DNA of 64,000 bases from Streptomyces scabichelini (GCF_011045015.1 NZ_JAAKZY010000007.1:43960-107959); one strand, 5' to 3'. Positions 15,224-25,172 are shown, numbered from the stretch's first letter. Made by a program: numbers and translations. The notes: generated by a model not told the origin, from the letters alone.

Positions 15224-16681
15224 TCAGTCGAGCGAGATGACGACGGACTTGACCTTGGTGTAACCGGCGAGCGCCTCGGGCCCGTACTCACGGCCGAAGC
15301 CGGAGTCCTTCACCCCGCCGAACGGAACGGCGGGGTCGAGCATCGCCCAGTCGTTGACCCACACGATCCCGGCCTGGAGGCGGTCGGCGACCCGGTGCGC
15401 GCGGGCGAGGCTGGTGGTCTGGATGCCCGAAGCCAGCCCGTACGGCGTGGAGTTGGCCATCTCGACGGCCTCGTCCTCGGAGTCGAAGGGCTGCACGGTG
15501 AGGACCGGTCCGAAGACCTCCTCCTGGACGACGCGGGAGTCGTTGCTCAGATCCGCGATGACCGTGGGCTTGTAGTAGAAGCCGCCGTTCAGGTCGAGGC
15601 GTTCGCCGCCGCAGACGACGCGGCCGCCCTCCTTGCGGGCCAGTTCGACGTACTCCTCGACCTTCTTCAGGTGCCTCTCCCCCGCCATCGGTCCGACGAC
15701 GGTCTCGGGCTGCCGGGGGTCGCCGACCGGGACGCCGGGCACGGCGTCGGCGAGGATGCCGACCACGGTGTCGTACAGCGGGCGGGCGACCAGCAGGCGC
15801 GGGCCGCCCATGCAGAACTGACCCGTGTTGAAGACGAAGCCCTTGATGACGGCGCCGATGGCCTTCTCGACGTCGGCGTCGTCGAAGACGATGTGGGCCG
15901 CGTTGCCGCCGAGCTCCATCGTGACCGGCTTGAGGGCCTCGCCGGCGACGCTCGCCGCGTGCCGGCCGACCGCGGTCGACCCGGTGAAGGCCACCTTGTC
16001 GATGCCGGGGTTGCGCAGCAGCGCCTCACCGGCGACCGGTCCTGTGCCGGTGACGACGTTGTAGACGCCGTCCGGGACGCCGGCCTTCTTGAGCAGGCCG
16101 GCCATGTAGAGGGCGCTGAGCGGGGTCTCGTCGGCGGGCTTGTGCACCACCGTATTGCCGGCCGCGAGCGCCGGGGCGATCTTCGAACCGGCCAGGATCA
16201 GCGGGAAGTTGAAGGGCGTGATCGCGGCGACCACGCCGAGCGGACCGCGCCGGGTGTAGGCGTGGGCGTTGAGCGGGGTGTCACGGGTCGCGCCGTCCAG
16301 GGTCCAGGCGAGGGAGCCGTAGTACTCGTAGTCGTTGGCCGCGTTCGTCACGTCGACGGCGTGGCACAGCGAGATCGGCTTGCCGACGTCGAGGCTCTCC
16401 AGGGCCGCGATCTCGTCGGCGTTCTCCCGGATCAGCTCGGCGACCCGGTGCAGCACGCGGCCGCGTTCACGGCCGCTCAAGCCGGCCCAGCCGCTGTTGT
16501 CGAAGGCGTCGCGCGCGGCCCGTACGGCGGCGTCGACATCGGCGGCACCCGCCTCCGCGACCGTGGTGACCACCTGACCCGTGGACGGGTCGATCACGTC
16601 CGTACGCGCCCCGTCCGCGGCCTCGCGCCACTGCCCACCGATGAACAGCCGCCCGGGCTCGCTCTCGAAGGTGGTCGTCAT
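15224..16681 (-). CDS. NAD(P)-dependent aldehyde dehydrogenase
   Basis: A 485-residue aldehyde dehydrogenase oxidising an aldehyde to the acid. The general-base Glu is in VTMELGGNAAHIVF, the nucleophilic Cys in FNTGQFCMGG, and the cofactor region has PFNFPLIL and FTGSTAVGRHAA. Length fits the superfamily. GGGGAG lies six to seven bases before the ATG at 16681, so the longer upstream start is not needed. It is the first gene of a two-gene operon with the alcohol dehydrogenase and lies divergent from a MarR gene, with two related palindromes in the spacer. The natural substrate is not evident; gamma-aminobutyraldehyde, betaine aldehyde and benzaldehyde types are all possible. Confidence 0.92.
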   Translation of the reverse strand: MTTTFESEPGRLFIGGQWREAADGARTDVIDPSTGQVVTTVAEAGAADVDAAVRAARDAFDNSGWAGLSGRERGRVLHRVAELIRENADEIAALESLDVGKPISLCHAVDVTNAANDYEYYGSLAWTLDGATRDTPLNAHAYTRRGPLGVVAAITPFNFPLILAGSKIAPALAAGNTVVHKPADETPLSALYMAGLLKKAGVPDGVYNVVTGTGPVAGEALLRNPGIDKVAFTGSTAVGRHAASVAGEALKPVTMELGGNAAHIVFDDADVEKAIGAVIKGFVFNTGQFCMGGPRLLVARPLYDTVVGILADAVPGVPVGDPRQPETVVGPMAGERHLKKVEEYVELARKEGGRVVCGGERLDLNGGFYYKPTVIADLSNDSRVVQEEVFGPVLTVQPFDSEDEAVEMANSTPYGLASGIQTTSLARAHRVADRLQAGIVWVNDWAMLDPAVPFGGVKDSGFGREYGPEALAGYTKVKSVVISLD

Positions 16682-16714
16682 TGCCCACTCCCCAGCCTTG
16701 ATCGCTAAGATTTC

Positions 16715-16737
16715 AACCAACAGGATTCCTGTTGGTT
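16715..16737. promoter_or_regulatory. MarR operator 1: perfect 23-bp palindrome
   Basis: Arms AACCAACAGGA and TCCTGTTGGTT around a single T form a perfect palindrome 34 bases upstream of the aldehyde dehydrogenase start. Its core ACAGGATTCCTGT matches the second site at 16753-16767. Confidence 0.75.
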
Positions 16738-16752
16738 CGCAGTCTCATTACA

Positions 16753-16767
16753 GACAGGTTTCCTGTC
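16753..16767. promoter_or_regulatory. MarR operator 2: GACAGG-TTT-CCTGTC
   Basis: A perfect 6-bp inverted repeat 20 bases upstream of the MarR start. Its core ACAGGTTTCCTGT differs from operator 1 by one central base. The site would allow autoregulation. Confidence 0.7.
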
Positions 16768-16787
16768 AATGCCTTACGCTGACGTTC

Positions 16788-17216
16788 ATGGTCGCCACCA
16801 AGACGTCCCCGTCACTCCTGTACATGGTCAAGCAGGTGGAACTCGTCGTCCGCTCCCATCTCGACGAACTGCTGAGACCGACGGGGATCACGGCGCTTCA
16901 GTACACCTCGCTCACCGTCCTGGAGCGGCACGACGGTCTGTCCGCGGCGCAGCTCGCGCGCGACTCGTTCGTCACCGCGCAGTCCGTGGCCGACGTGGTC
17001 CGGGCCCTGGAGAACCGAGGTCTTGTACGCCGCGAGCGCAACCCTCGCAATCGCCGGGAACTGCTGATTCTCCTCACCGAGTCTGGCCGCGATCTGCTCG
17101 CGCGGCACGCCGAACCCGTGAGGGAACTCGAGGAGCGCATGGTCCGGGATCTCACCGCGCACCAGACCGAGCAGTTCCGGCTGGCACTGTCGAAGGCGTG
17201 GCAGGCGCTGTCGTAG
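16788..17216 (+). CDS. MarR-family transcriptional regulator
   Basis: A 142-residue winged-helix regulator. The central HTH reads GLSAAQLARDSFVTAQSV followed by ALENRGLVRR and a wing with RNPRNRRELLILLT, the usual MarR D/N-x-R wing. The N- and C-terminal helices would form the dimer interface. The ATG at 16788 follows the two operator-like palindromes directly. It is divergent from the aldehyde/alcohol dehydrogenase operon and is most simply its ligand-responsive repressor. Confidence 0.92.
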   Translation: MVATKTSPSLLYMVKQVELVVRSHLDELLRPTGITALQYTSLTVLERHDGLSAAQLARDSFVTAQSVADVVRALENRGLVRRERNPRNRRELLILLTESGRDLLARHAEPVRELEERMVRDLTAHQTEQFRLALSKAWQALS

Positions 17217-17245
17217 CGGCGCGGCGGTAGCCGTGCGCCCGCACC

Positions 17246-17335
17246 CTTCAGTCCGTACCCGTTCAGTCCGTACCCGTTCAGCCTGCAACCATTGAGTTCG
17301 TAACCATTGAGCCTGTAACCATTGAGTGCCGAACC
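17246..17335. repeat. Six 15-bp tandem repeats
   Basis: Six head-to-tail 15-mers follow the MarR gene, from CTTCAGTCCGTACCC through ATTGAGCCTGTAACC to ATTGAGTGCCGAACC. Later copies have drifted from GC- to AT-richer versions. Read on the minus strand they encode repeats of Leu-Asn-Gly-Tyr-X in an otherwise unsupported frame starting near 17359. Confidence 0.85.
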
Positions 17336-17427
17336 CCGCAAATCCAAGACATATGTCAAGCGAACATGCTGGAATTCACCCCATCGCGGGTAACTTTCAG
17401 AGTGGGGAACGGTGAGGTGATGTCGTC

Positions 17428-17808
17428 GTGCACAACGAACCCGCGCCCCTCACTCCGCATCTGCGTGTCCACCGGGACCGCGAGCCCACCGTGCTGGAGC
17501 TTCACGGCGAGATCGACATCGTCGCGGCCCTGGAGATCTTCCCCTTCCTGGACGCGGCGACAGGGCGCACCGGCGCACAGGTCGTGCTCGATCTGCGGCA
17601 CATCGAGTTCTTCGACGGCTCGGGCCTGCGCCTGCTGTACCGGGCCCGGCGCCGGGTCCTCGCCCAGGGCGGGCAGCTGCACCTGGTCTGCACCCACCCG
17701 CAGACCCTGCGCATCCTCCAGGTGACCGGGCTCGACGGACTCCTGCCTCCGCTGCCGACTCTGGACGAGGCACTGGGGCAGTCCGAGACCACCTCCGGCT
17801 CCGTATGA
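17428..17808 (+). CDS. STAS-domain anti-sigma factor antagonist
   Basis: A 126-residue single STAS-domain protein. ELHGEIDIVAALEIFPFL is strand/helix 1 and DLRHIEFFDGSGLRLL is the signature loop with the usual phosphorylatable Ser (DGSG). Such proteins bind serine-kinase anti-sigma factors to release a sigma factor, acting in the cytoplasm. GAGGTGA lies about eight bases before the GTG start. No partner kinase or sigma gene is adjacent, so its partner is encoded elsewhere. Confidence 0.85.
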   Translation: MHNEPAPLTPHLRVHRDREPTVLELHGEIDIVAALEIFPFLDAATGRTGAQVVLDLRHIEFFDGSGLRLLYRARRRVLAQGGQLHLVCTHPQTLRILQVTGLDGLLPPLPTLDEALGQSETTSGSV

Positions 17809-17815
17809 CTTCTCT

Positions 17816-17856
17816 CTGTCCTGCCCCGGGGGCTGCTTCCTGTCCTGCCCCGGGGG

Positions 17857-17863
<7 letters not shown>
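17816..17863. repeat. 24-bp tandem duplication at the tuf 3' end
   Basis: Two head-to-tail 24-mers beginning CTGTCCTGCCCCGGGGGCT differ at one base. The second contains the stop codon and last codon region of the EF-Tu gene (minus strand), so the first copy is a duplicate of its tail. Each unit contains CCCCGGGG. Confidence 0.85.
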
Positions 17864-19050
<1,187 letters not shown>

Positions 19051-19325
19051 TGCAAGCCCTCCTGATCACCTGGGTGACGCCGAGCGCGCTTCGCTTGGTC
19101 CTGCCTCCGCGTTCTTTTGGTGTTGTCTTCAGAATTCTCTTCGGAACTGTTGTTGTCCATTCGGTATGCCCTGTCCAGGGCCGGGAAATTCGGTTGCGGC
19201 CACCCGCCGCGGGCGCGCCATGATGACCACGCCCCACACCCCGATATTCAGGAGACCGGAATGCGCCGATTTCCTCGAAACCCATCGCCCCCACCGGACG
19301 ACAGTTCTCGAGGATTCGACCACGC

Positions 19326-19561
19326 ATGAACATCCAGAACACCCCGCACACGGCGCACATCCCGCACACCCTGAACATCGGCATCCTGGCGCACGCCGAC
19401 GCCGGTAAGACCAGCCTCACCGAGCGGCTGCTATCGCGGAGGTCGAGTGCGCCCTGGAGGTCCTCGACGGCGCGGTGCTGCTGTCCGCCGTGGAGGGCGT
19501 GCAGGCCCAGACGCGGATGCTGATGAAGACCCTGCGGCGGCTGCGCCTGCCCACGCTCGTC
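19326..19561 (+). pseudogene. Remnant of a ribosomal-protection/EF-G-like GTPase (OtrA/TetM type)
   Basis: An ATG at 19326 opens MNIQNTPHTAHIPH followed by LNIGILAHADAGKTSLTERLL, the N-terminal G1 region of tetracycline-resistance ribosomal-protection proteins. The frame then goes wrong. From 19433, one frame over, homology resumes as IAEVECALEVLDGAVLLSAV and EGVQAQTRMLMKTLRRLRLPTLV, which is the region after G3 in those proteins. About 60 codons including G2 and G3 are therefore deleted with a frameshift, and everything beyond PTLV, including G4 and all later domains, is missing where the convergent P450 gene ends. The gene cannot make a functional product. Confidence 0.8.
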
Positions 19562-19569
19562 AGGGCCGC

Positions 19570-20763
19570 TCACCAGGTCACGGGCAGCCGCAGCGGGCTG
19601 CGCGTCATCTGGCCCTCCCGCCAGCTGATCGTCTCCGGTGTGAACGCGGCGGTCAGCTGGGGGAAGCGGGCGGCGAGGTGGTGGAGGGCGAGTTCGAGTT
19701 CGAGGCGGGCGAGCCAGGCGCCCAGGCAGTGGTGGGGTCCGGCGCCGAAGGCCACGCTGGGGGTCGGGAGCGGGGCGGTGAGGTCGGGCGGACCCGGCGG
19801 GTAGACGTGGGGGTCGCGGTTGGCGACGTTCGTCTGGAGGGCGACCACGCTGCCGGCCGGGATCGTCACGCCGCCGATCTCCGCGTCCTCGACGGCCCGC
19901 CGGATCAGGCCGGGCAGGACGCGTCCCTCGGTGAGCGGGATGGTGCGCAGGAGCTGTTCGGCCGCGGTGGCCGCCGCCTCCTCGTCCTTCGCGAGGCCGG
20001 GCCAGGCGGCGCGGCCGTCGGTGAGGAGGTAGACGACCGCGTTGCCGAGCGCGGTCATGGTGGTCTCGTGCCCCGCCACGACCAACCCGCAGACCATACG
20101 CACCAGTTGCCGGTCGTCAACGCCCGGACTGGCGTCCGCGGCCGCCACCAGCTCGCTGACCAGGTCCTCCCCCGGCGCGGCCCGCCGCTCGGCGATCAGC
20201 CGCGCCGAGAACTCGCCGAATTCCCGCAGCGCGCGCTCGACTTCCTCGGCGGTGTGCGCGCCGCCGGAGAGCGCGTGGTCGGCCCAGTGGCGCAGTCGCT
20301 CGCTGTCCAGATGCTCGAGACCCATGAGGCGGCAGATCACCGACACCGGCAGCGGCCGGGTGAACCCCTCGATGATGTCGGCGGGCCGGTGCTGCTCGGC
20401 GAACCGGTCGAGCAGTGTCTCCACCGCGCCGGTCACCCAGGGCCGCCAGCGCGCGATCGCCCGCGGGGTGAACGCCCGCTGCACGGTGCGGCGCAGCCGC
20501 TGGTGGGCCGGGCCGTCCTGGTTGAGCATCCCGTCGGGACTGTCGAGCAGGTTCGGCACGGCAAAAAGACGTGGCGGATCGTCGCCGTACAGCGAACTGC
20601 GGTTGAAGCGGGCGTCCATGAGCACGTGGCGTACGTCCGCGTGCCGGCTGATCAGCCAGACGGGTGTGCCGGTGGCGAGTGTGCCGCGGCGGGGCGGCCC
20701 GGGCTCGGGAAGAGGTAAGTCGTGCATGGGGACGAGGGGCCGGGAGGTGCTGTGTGGGGTCAT
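19570..20763 (-). CDS. Cytochrome P450 with atypical K-helix
   Basis: A 397-residue soluble bacterial P450. The I-helix is GLVVAGHETT and the heme loop is FGAGPHHCLGAWLARLE with the thiolate Cys. In the K-helix, where AVEELLR is usual, the sequence is AAEQLLR, so the Glu of the near-universal ExxR is Gln. The meander (NVANRDPHVY) is intact. It would hydroxylate an unknown substrate using external ferredoxin. The ATG at 20763 was preferred to one 12 codons upstream. A minus-strand TTGACA (20859-20854) may be its -35. It is divergent from a DUF4230 gene and convergent with the GTPase remnant. Confidence 0.88.
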   Translation of the reverse strand: MTPHSTSRPLVPMHDLPLPEPGPPRRGTLATGTPVWLISRHADVRHVLMDARFNRSSLYGDDPPRLFAVPNLLDSPDGMLNQDGPAHQRLRRTVQRAFTPRAIARWRPWVTGAVETLLDRFAEQHRPADIIEGFTRPLPVSVICRLMGLEHLDSERLRHWADHALSGGAHTAEEVERALREFGEFSARLIAERRAAPGEDLVSELVAAADASPGVDDRQLVRMVCGLVVAGHETTMTALGNAVVYLLTDGRAAWPGLAKDEEAAATAAEQLLRTIPLTEGRVLPGLIRRAVEDAEIGGVTIPAGSVVALQTNVANRDPHVYPPGPPDLTAPLPTPSVAFGAGPHHCLGAWLARLELELALHHLAARFPQLTAAFTPETISWREGQMTRSPLRLPVTW

Positions 20764-20903
20764 TCGGTTCTCCTGGCACGCCGGGGGGACACCTTCCACG
20801 CTAGTGCGCCCTCAATGCCCCCGTCGCGGCGTCATTCGGCCAACGGTTCGGCCTGTCAAGGGATTTGGAGGGTATTCAACAAACGGGAAGGAGGACGGTC
20901 GAT

Positions 20904-21554
20904 ATGACGACGTCCCTGAAACGCCTGCCCGGATGGGCGAAAATCCTGACCGCGATGCTCCTGATACTGGTGGTGTTCTTCACCGGACTGCGGCTGAGTC
21001 TGCTGCCCGGGCTCGGCGACGTGTTCCGCGAGGACACCCACGACCGGTCGGGGCCCACACTCCTCAAGTCCATCCAGGACATCAGCCGTTACGACGCCGC
21101 CTCGGGCAATTTCCAGGTGGTGGTGGATCTGGAGAAGGACGCCCGGTTCCTGCCCGACGCGCTCCGCGGCACCCGCACCCTGTACGTGGGCGCCGGCACC
21201 GTGGACGCCTTTGTGGATCTCGGAAAGATCGGCGAGAAGGACGTGAAGGTCGACGAGGACCGCACGTCCGCCACGCTCAGGCTCCCGCACGCCGCGCTGG
21301 GCAAGCCCGCGCTCGACCCCGACCATTCGTACGCCGTGTCCAAGCAGCGCGGCCTTCTCGACCGGCTCGGCGACATCTTCTCGGACAACCCGAACGACGA
21401 ACGGGCCGTCCAGCGGCTCGCGGCCCGGCACATCGGCGACGCGGCGAAGGACAGCCAACTCACCGCCCGCGCCGAGGAGAACACCACCGGCATGCTCAAA
21501 GGACTGCTGGGCTCACTGGGATTCAAGGAGGTGAACGTGACGTACGGGGCGTGA
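20904..21554 (+). CDS. DUF4230-domain membrane-anchored protein
   Basis: A 216-residue protein with one N-terminal membrane helix (about 12-35, ILTAMLLILVVFFTGLRLSL) and an extracytoplasmic DUF4230 domain beginning near LLKSIQDISRYDAASGNFQV. The family's function is not known. AAGGAGG at 20888-20894 lies nine bases before the ATG at 20904, which decides the start over an ATG 13 codons upstream. It has no clear operon partner: the Mrp operon converges on it 18 bases downstream. Confidence 0.82.
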   Translation: MTTSLKRLPGWAKILTAMLLILVVFFTGLRLSLLPGLGDVFREDTHDRSGPTLLKSIQDISRYDAASGNFQVVVDLEKDARFLPDALRGTRTLYVGAGTVDAFVDLGKIGEKDVKVDEDRTSATLRLPHAALGKPALDPDHSYAVSKQRGLLDRLGDIFSDNPNDERAVQRLAARHIGDAAKDSQLTARAEENTTGMLKGLLGSLGFKEVNVTYGA

Positions 21555-21572
21555 GCCCCGTGCCCCTGGCCC

Positions 21573-23342
21573 TCAGCCGGTGAGGATGCCGGGCAGGGCA
21601 AGCCCGCCGAGGAGCGCAGCGCCCATCAGCAGCCAGGCCACGTAGTCGCCGATGTGCCCGGACTGCAGGCGGCGCAGCGGTCCGCTCCAGGTCTCGCCGG
21701 GCAGGCCCTTGCCGCGGGTGACGGCGAGCCCGGCGAGAGCCACGGCCAGGAGGGTCGAGGCGAGGCCGAGGAGCACTCCGGCCGGAGTCCAGTGGGGTGA
21801 GGTGAACGCTCCGGCGGAGCCGGCCTCGTTCACGGCGTGGTCCACGACGGTGGCGAAGCCCGGCACCACGCCGACGGCGAGCGAGGCGGCGAGCAGCACC
21901 GCCGGGACGGTCGTCATGGTGTCCGGTACGCGCCTGAGCCGCCGCCGGGTCTCGGGCCGCTCACCGGCGCCGGTCGTCTCGTACGAGGCGTGTTCCTCGG
22001 GTTTCGGGCCGAGCCCGAGGAACACCCGCGCGGCGACCCGCAGCACGGCGGCCGCGGTCACCGTCGACACGGCCACGAAGACCACCGTCAGCGCCGGTCC
22101 CGCCGCCTCCTCGGTCAGCGATTTGCCCAGCGCGGTGCCGAACGGCGGCAGCCCGGCCAGGCCCAGCGCCCCGACGAGGAACAGCACCGCGACCCCGCGC
22201 AGCTCCCGGGCGCGCCCGTGCAGCGCGTGCTCGTCGACGCTGCCGTACCGGTCGAGGACGATTCCCGTGGCGGCGAAGAGGGCGGCCTTCACTCCGGCGT
22301 GGCCGAGGATGTAGAGCGCGACTCCGCCGTCCGACGCCGGGGTGAGTACGCCGATGCCGGTGAGGAAGAGCCCTATGTGGGCGACCGTCGAGTACGCCAG
22401 CAGGCGTTTGACGTGCCGCTGGTACCAGCACATCACCGCGCCGACCACCCCCGTCAGCACACCCAGCACCAGCAGCACACGCTGAAGGTCCGCCGCCGGG
22501 ATGCCGCCCGGGCCGGCGAAGACGTCTCCGTACACGCGCCACACCCCGAACACGCCGAGCTCGACCATCACGCCGGACAGCAGCATGCACACCGGTGTCG
22601 GCGCGACCGCGTGCGCGTCCGGCAGCCAGAAGTGGAAGGGCACGGCCGCGGCCTTGACGAGGAGCCCGGTCAGGACGAGGACGAAGGCCGCGAGGACCAG
22701 CGCGTCGGGCGGGCCCTGTGCGTCGAGCCGCCGCCCGATCTGCGCCATGGCGAGCTCGCCGGTACGCGCGTACAGCAGCCCGATGCCCATCAACATGGCA
22801 TATGCGCCAAGGGAGTTGATCACCCCGAAGGTCAGCGCGCCCTGCACGGCCCGGGCCTCCTCCACCCGGTGGCCTGTCAGGGCGTACGCCACGACGCTCA
22901 TCAGCTCGAAGAAGACGAAGGCGTTGAACAGGTCCCCCGCGACCGCGAAGCCGCACATGCCGCCCTGGAAGAGCAGCATGAGCGCCGGGAAGGAGCCGGC
23001 GTGGCGGCGCGGCGGTTCGTCGAAGTAGTGCCAGGAGTACACCAGTGCCGCCAGGGTCAGCAGGGAGGCGAGCGCGGCCATGCCGAGCCCCGGCCCGTCC
23101 CCGACGAGCATGATGCCGACGCTCTCGCCGTCGCGGGGCACCCAGTCGCCGGCCCATTCCACTATGGGCGGCGAGGACTGCAGGGCGAGGTAGATCGCGA
23201 GGCCCGCCGTGGCCGCCGATGCGGCACAGCCCACCGACTCGGCCACGGCGCGCGGCAGTCGGCGGCCGCCCGCGACGAGGAGCGCGGCGCCGAGCAGCGG
23301 TACGGCGACGAGCAGCGGCAGCAGATGGTTCGGGTGGTTCAT
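21573..23342 (-). CDS. mrpD: Mrp/MBH-type antiporter subunit D (NuoN/MnhD-like)
   Basis: A 589-residue polytopic protein of the proton-translocating NuoL/M/N family. It has about 14 membrane helices. The family's key charged positions are visible in [12 protein letters not shown] (Glu) and [22 protein letters not shown] (Lys and His). It is the ion-translocating subunit of a multi-subunit Na+(K+)/H+ antiporter in the membrane. The ATG at 23342 shares a base with the stop of the upstream subunit C gene. It is the last gene of the operon. No separate MrpA-sized partner is present here, so this is the only large antiporter subunit. Confidence 0.9.
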   Translation of the reverse strand: MNHPNHLLPLLVAVPLLGAALLVAGGRRLPRAVAESVGCAASAATAGLAIYLALQSSPPIVEWAGDWVPRDGESVGIMLVGDGPGLGMAALASLLTLAALVYSWHYFDEPPRRHAGSFPALMLLFQGGMCGFAVAGDLFNAFVFFELMSVVAYALTGHRVEEARAVQGALTFGVINSLGAYAMLMGIGLLYARTGELAMAQIGRRLDAQGPPDALVLAAFVLVLTGLLVKAAAVPFHFWLPDAHAVAPTPVCMLLSGVMVELGVFGVWRVYGDVFAGPGGIPAADLQRVLLVLGVLTGVVGAVMCWYQRHVKRLLAYSTVAHIGLFLTGIGVLTPASDGGVALYILGHAGVKAALFAATGIVLDRYGSVDEHALHGRARELRGVAVLFLVGALGLAGLPPFGTALGKSLTEEAAGPALTVVFVAVSTVTAAAVLRVAARVFLGLGPKPEEHASYETTGAGERPETRRRLRRVPDTMTTVPAVLLAASLAVGVVPGFATVVDHAVNEAGSAGAFTSPHWTPAGVLLGLASTLLAVALAGLAVTRGKGLPGETWSGPLRRLQSGHIGDYVAWLLMGAALLGGLALPGILTG

Positions 23343-23689
23343 CAGCCGCGCAGCTCGGAGAGTTCGTCCGGGTCGAGCGTGCCGTGGCGCTTGGCGATCT
23401 GCAGCACGAGGGCGAGCAGCAGGGCGGTGACGGTGGCGCCCACGACCACGTCGGTAAGGGCCAGGGACTGCACGACCGGGTCCACCACGGGCCGCGAGCC
23501 GGGCTCGATGTCGGAGTAGACGGGGGCGGTGGCGTCGTCGCGGTAGCCGACGGCGAGCAGCAGGACGTACGTGGCCGCCTGGCAGACCGACAGGCAGCCG
23601 ACGGCGTGGATCAGGTTGCGGCTGGTGGCGAGGCCGTAGCAGCCGACGAGGAAGATCCACGCGGCGACCAGGTACGGCAGGACGGACAT
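23342..23689 (-). CDS. mrpC: Mrp antiporter subunit C (NuoK/MnhC-like)
   Basis: A 115-residue three-helix protein of the NuoK/MnhC type. [33 protein letters not shown] is the first half of the family, followed by [25 protein letters not shown], the signature that ends NuoK-like subunits (quoted pieces at about residues 6-38 and 75-99). The start at 23689 matches the usual MSxLPY-like N-terminus. It sits between the MnhB-type gene (10-base gap) and mrpD (one-base overlap). Confidence 0.88.
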   Translation of the reverse strand: MSVLPYLVAAWIFLVGCYGLATSRNLIHAVGCLSVCQAATYVLLLAVGYRDDATAPVYSDIEPGSRPVVDPVVQSLALTDVVVGATVTALLLALVLQIAKRHGTLDPDELSELRG

Positions 23690-23699
23690 CACGATCGGC

Positions 23700-24464
23700 T
23701 CACTCCCCTTTTTCATCGAGCCCCTCGGCCTCGTCGGGCCCTTCGATCTCGACGGCCTGGTCCAGGAAGCGGGCGAGCAGGACGACCACCGCACAGGCGA
23801 CCTCCATGCCGATGGCCGCGTTCAGCAACGGGACGGCGCCGCCGGAGGACAGCGTGTTGAACGTGCCGTACGGGAGCAGCGTGTTGGCGAGGAACGCCGT
23901 GCCGGCCAGTACCCCCGCGATGCCGAGGACCAGGTACGCGGAGGCCCCGAGCGCGTCGCCGACCTCGTACAGGCCGACGGGCCGGATCCGTTCCAGGGCG
24001 CGGTAGTCGGCGCCGAGGTACAGCAGGTGCAGAGCGGTCGCGGCGACCACGCCGCCCTGAAAGCCGCCGCCGGGGCTGAGCTGTCCGTGGGCGATGACGT
24101 ACAGGCCGGTGAGGAGGGCCACCGGGAGCGTGATGAGCGCGTATCGGCGTACGGGAAGGGCGACCTGGGCGGGCGCCGGGCGGGCGCGGTGTTCCTCGCG
24201 GGTCTGGCGCAGCAGCACGACGGTGCCCAGGACCGCCGAGAAGAGGATGGTCATCTCGCCCATCGTGTCGAAGGCGCGCTGGTCGAAGATGACGGACGAC
24301 ACCGTGTTGGCGGTGCGCCGGGCCAGCGACTCGCGCACCGCACGGTCCCCGTAGGGGTGTTGGTCGCCGCCGAAGCCGGGCAGTTCCAGACAGGCGGCGA
24401 CGAGGAGCACCGCGAGTCCCGCGCCGCCGACGGCGAGGATCCACAGCCGTACGCGCCTGGTCAT
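23700..24464 (-). CDS. Fused MbhE-MnhB subunit of Mrp/MBH-type antiporter
   Basis: A 254-residue membrane protein that joins two modules. Residues about 1-90 resemble MbhE, the last part of MrpA: ARRTANTVSSVIFDQRAFD then TMGEMTILFSAVLG. Residues about 105-245 are an MnhB domain: ALITLPVALLTGLYVIAHGQ, LSPGGGFQGGVVAATALHLL and TLSSGGAVPLLNAAIGMEV. It would be a structural part of the antiporter in the membrane. The ATG overlaps the stop of the upstream DUF4040 gene by four bases (ATGA). In many bacteria these modules are in MrpA and MrpB; here they are in one short chain. Confidence 0.85.
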   Translation of the reverse strand: MTRRVRLWILAVGGAGLAVLLVAACLELPGFGGDQHPYGDRAVRESLARRTANTVSSVIFDQRAFDTMGEMTILFSAVLGTVVLLRQTREEHRARPAPAQVALPVRRYALITLPVALLTGLYVIAHGQLSPGGGFQGGVVAATALHLLYLGADYRALERIRPVGLYEVGDALGASAYLVLGIAGVLAGTAFLANTLLPYGTFNTLSSGGAVPLLNAAIGMEVACAVVVLLARFLDQAVEIEGPDEAEGLDEKGE

Positions 24465-24721
24465 TCCGTACGCCCCTTCCGCTGCCGTCGGCGCCGCACC
24501 TTGCGTACCGAGAGCAGCAGCAACAGCGGGGTCAGGGCCGATCCGACGGCGAGCTGGGACAGGGCCACGTCTGGGGCATGGAGCACCGTGAACAGCAGGG
24601 CCAGCGCGCTGCCGAGGACGGCGAGGACCAGGGCCTGGTGCACGGGATCGCGGGCCGTGACGGCGGCGGTCGCCGTGGCGGCGACCAGCAGCAGGGCGAC
24701 GACGATCACCGCGTCATCCAT
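24461..24721 (-). CDS. MbhD-like (DUF4040) antiporter subunit
   Basis: An 86-residue three-helix protein. HQALVLAVLGSALALLFTVL followed by APDVALSQLAVGSALTPLLLLL is the DUF4040/MbhD signature, equal to the segment just after the NuoL-like part of MrpA. It ends in a basic tail. It overlaps subunit F upstream by eight bases and the fused MbhE-MnhB downstream by four. The large NuoL-like N-terminal portion of MrpA is not encoded anywhere in this operon. Confidence 0.82.
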   Translation of the reverse strand: MDDAVIVVALLLVAATATAAVTARDPVHQALVLAVLGSALALLFTVLHAPDVALSQLAVGSALTPLLLLLSVRKVRRRRQRKGRTE

Positions 24722-25172
24722 GGCGGTCCTCACCCTTGGGCATGCCATGGGCCAGCGCCCGGGAGGCGACGAGGGCGCCGCCGATCAGCAGTGCTCCGGT
24801 CACCAGGAGTTTCACCATGGCCCGCCCCGGCCCGGTGGCCACGCACACCGCCAGCACGACCGCCGCGCCGAAGCCCGCCGCCACCCAGGTGAGGGCCCGG
24901 GCGCGTGGCGGATCCTCGTCGAGGTCCTCGGCGAGCAGGCGGGCGAAGACGAGAGTGCCGACGGGGCCCAGGAGGGCGAGGACCAGGGCGACATCGACGT
25001 ACGAGGGCCTGCCGTAGCCCTGGGCGAGCAGGAGCAGACCGGGGCAGAACAGAGTGGTGGACAGGTTCTGCGCCACGACCCGGCGCCGCAGCGGGCCTGT
25101 GGCCACGCCCCACACCGCCGCCCCGCCGCCCGCGGCGAGAGCGGCCGTCGCCGTGGCGGTCCAGCCGTTCAT
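24714..25172 (-). CDS. MrpF-like subunit with C-terminal two-helix extension
   Basis: A 152-residue protein. Residues about 1-85 are MnhF/MrpF-like, ending PSYVDVALVLALLGPVGTLV. The following 65 residues hold two more helices (ALTWVAAGFGAAVVLAVCVA and AMVKLLVTGALLIGGALVAS). MrpF is normally about 90 residues, and MrpG, which should follow it, is absent as a separate gene. The extension occupies its place, though I cannot see the MrpG signature in it. The start at 25172 overlaps the MrpE stop by four bases. Confidence 0.75.
   Translation of the reverse strand: MNGWTATATAALAAGGGAAVWGVATGPLRRRVVAQNLSTTLFCPGLLLLAQGYGRPSYVDVALVLALLGPVGTLVFARLLAEDLDEDPPRARALTWVAAGFGAAVVLAVCVATGPGRAMVKLLVTGALLIGGALVASRALAHGMPKGEDRHG

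Noticed and set aside
16898..17359. Minus-strand frame with Leu-Asn-Gly-Tyr repeats
   Set aside because: The repeats arise from a 15-bp tandem array, and the rest is antisense to the MarR gene. I keep the repeat but not the gene.
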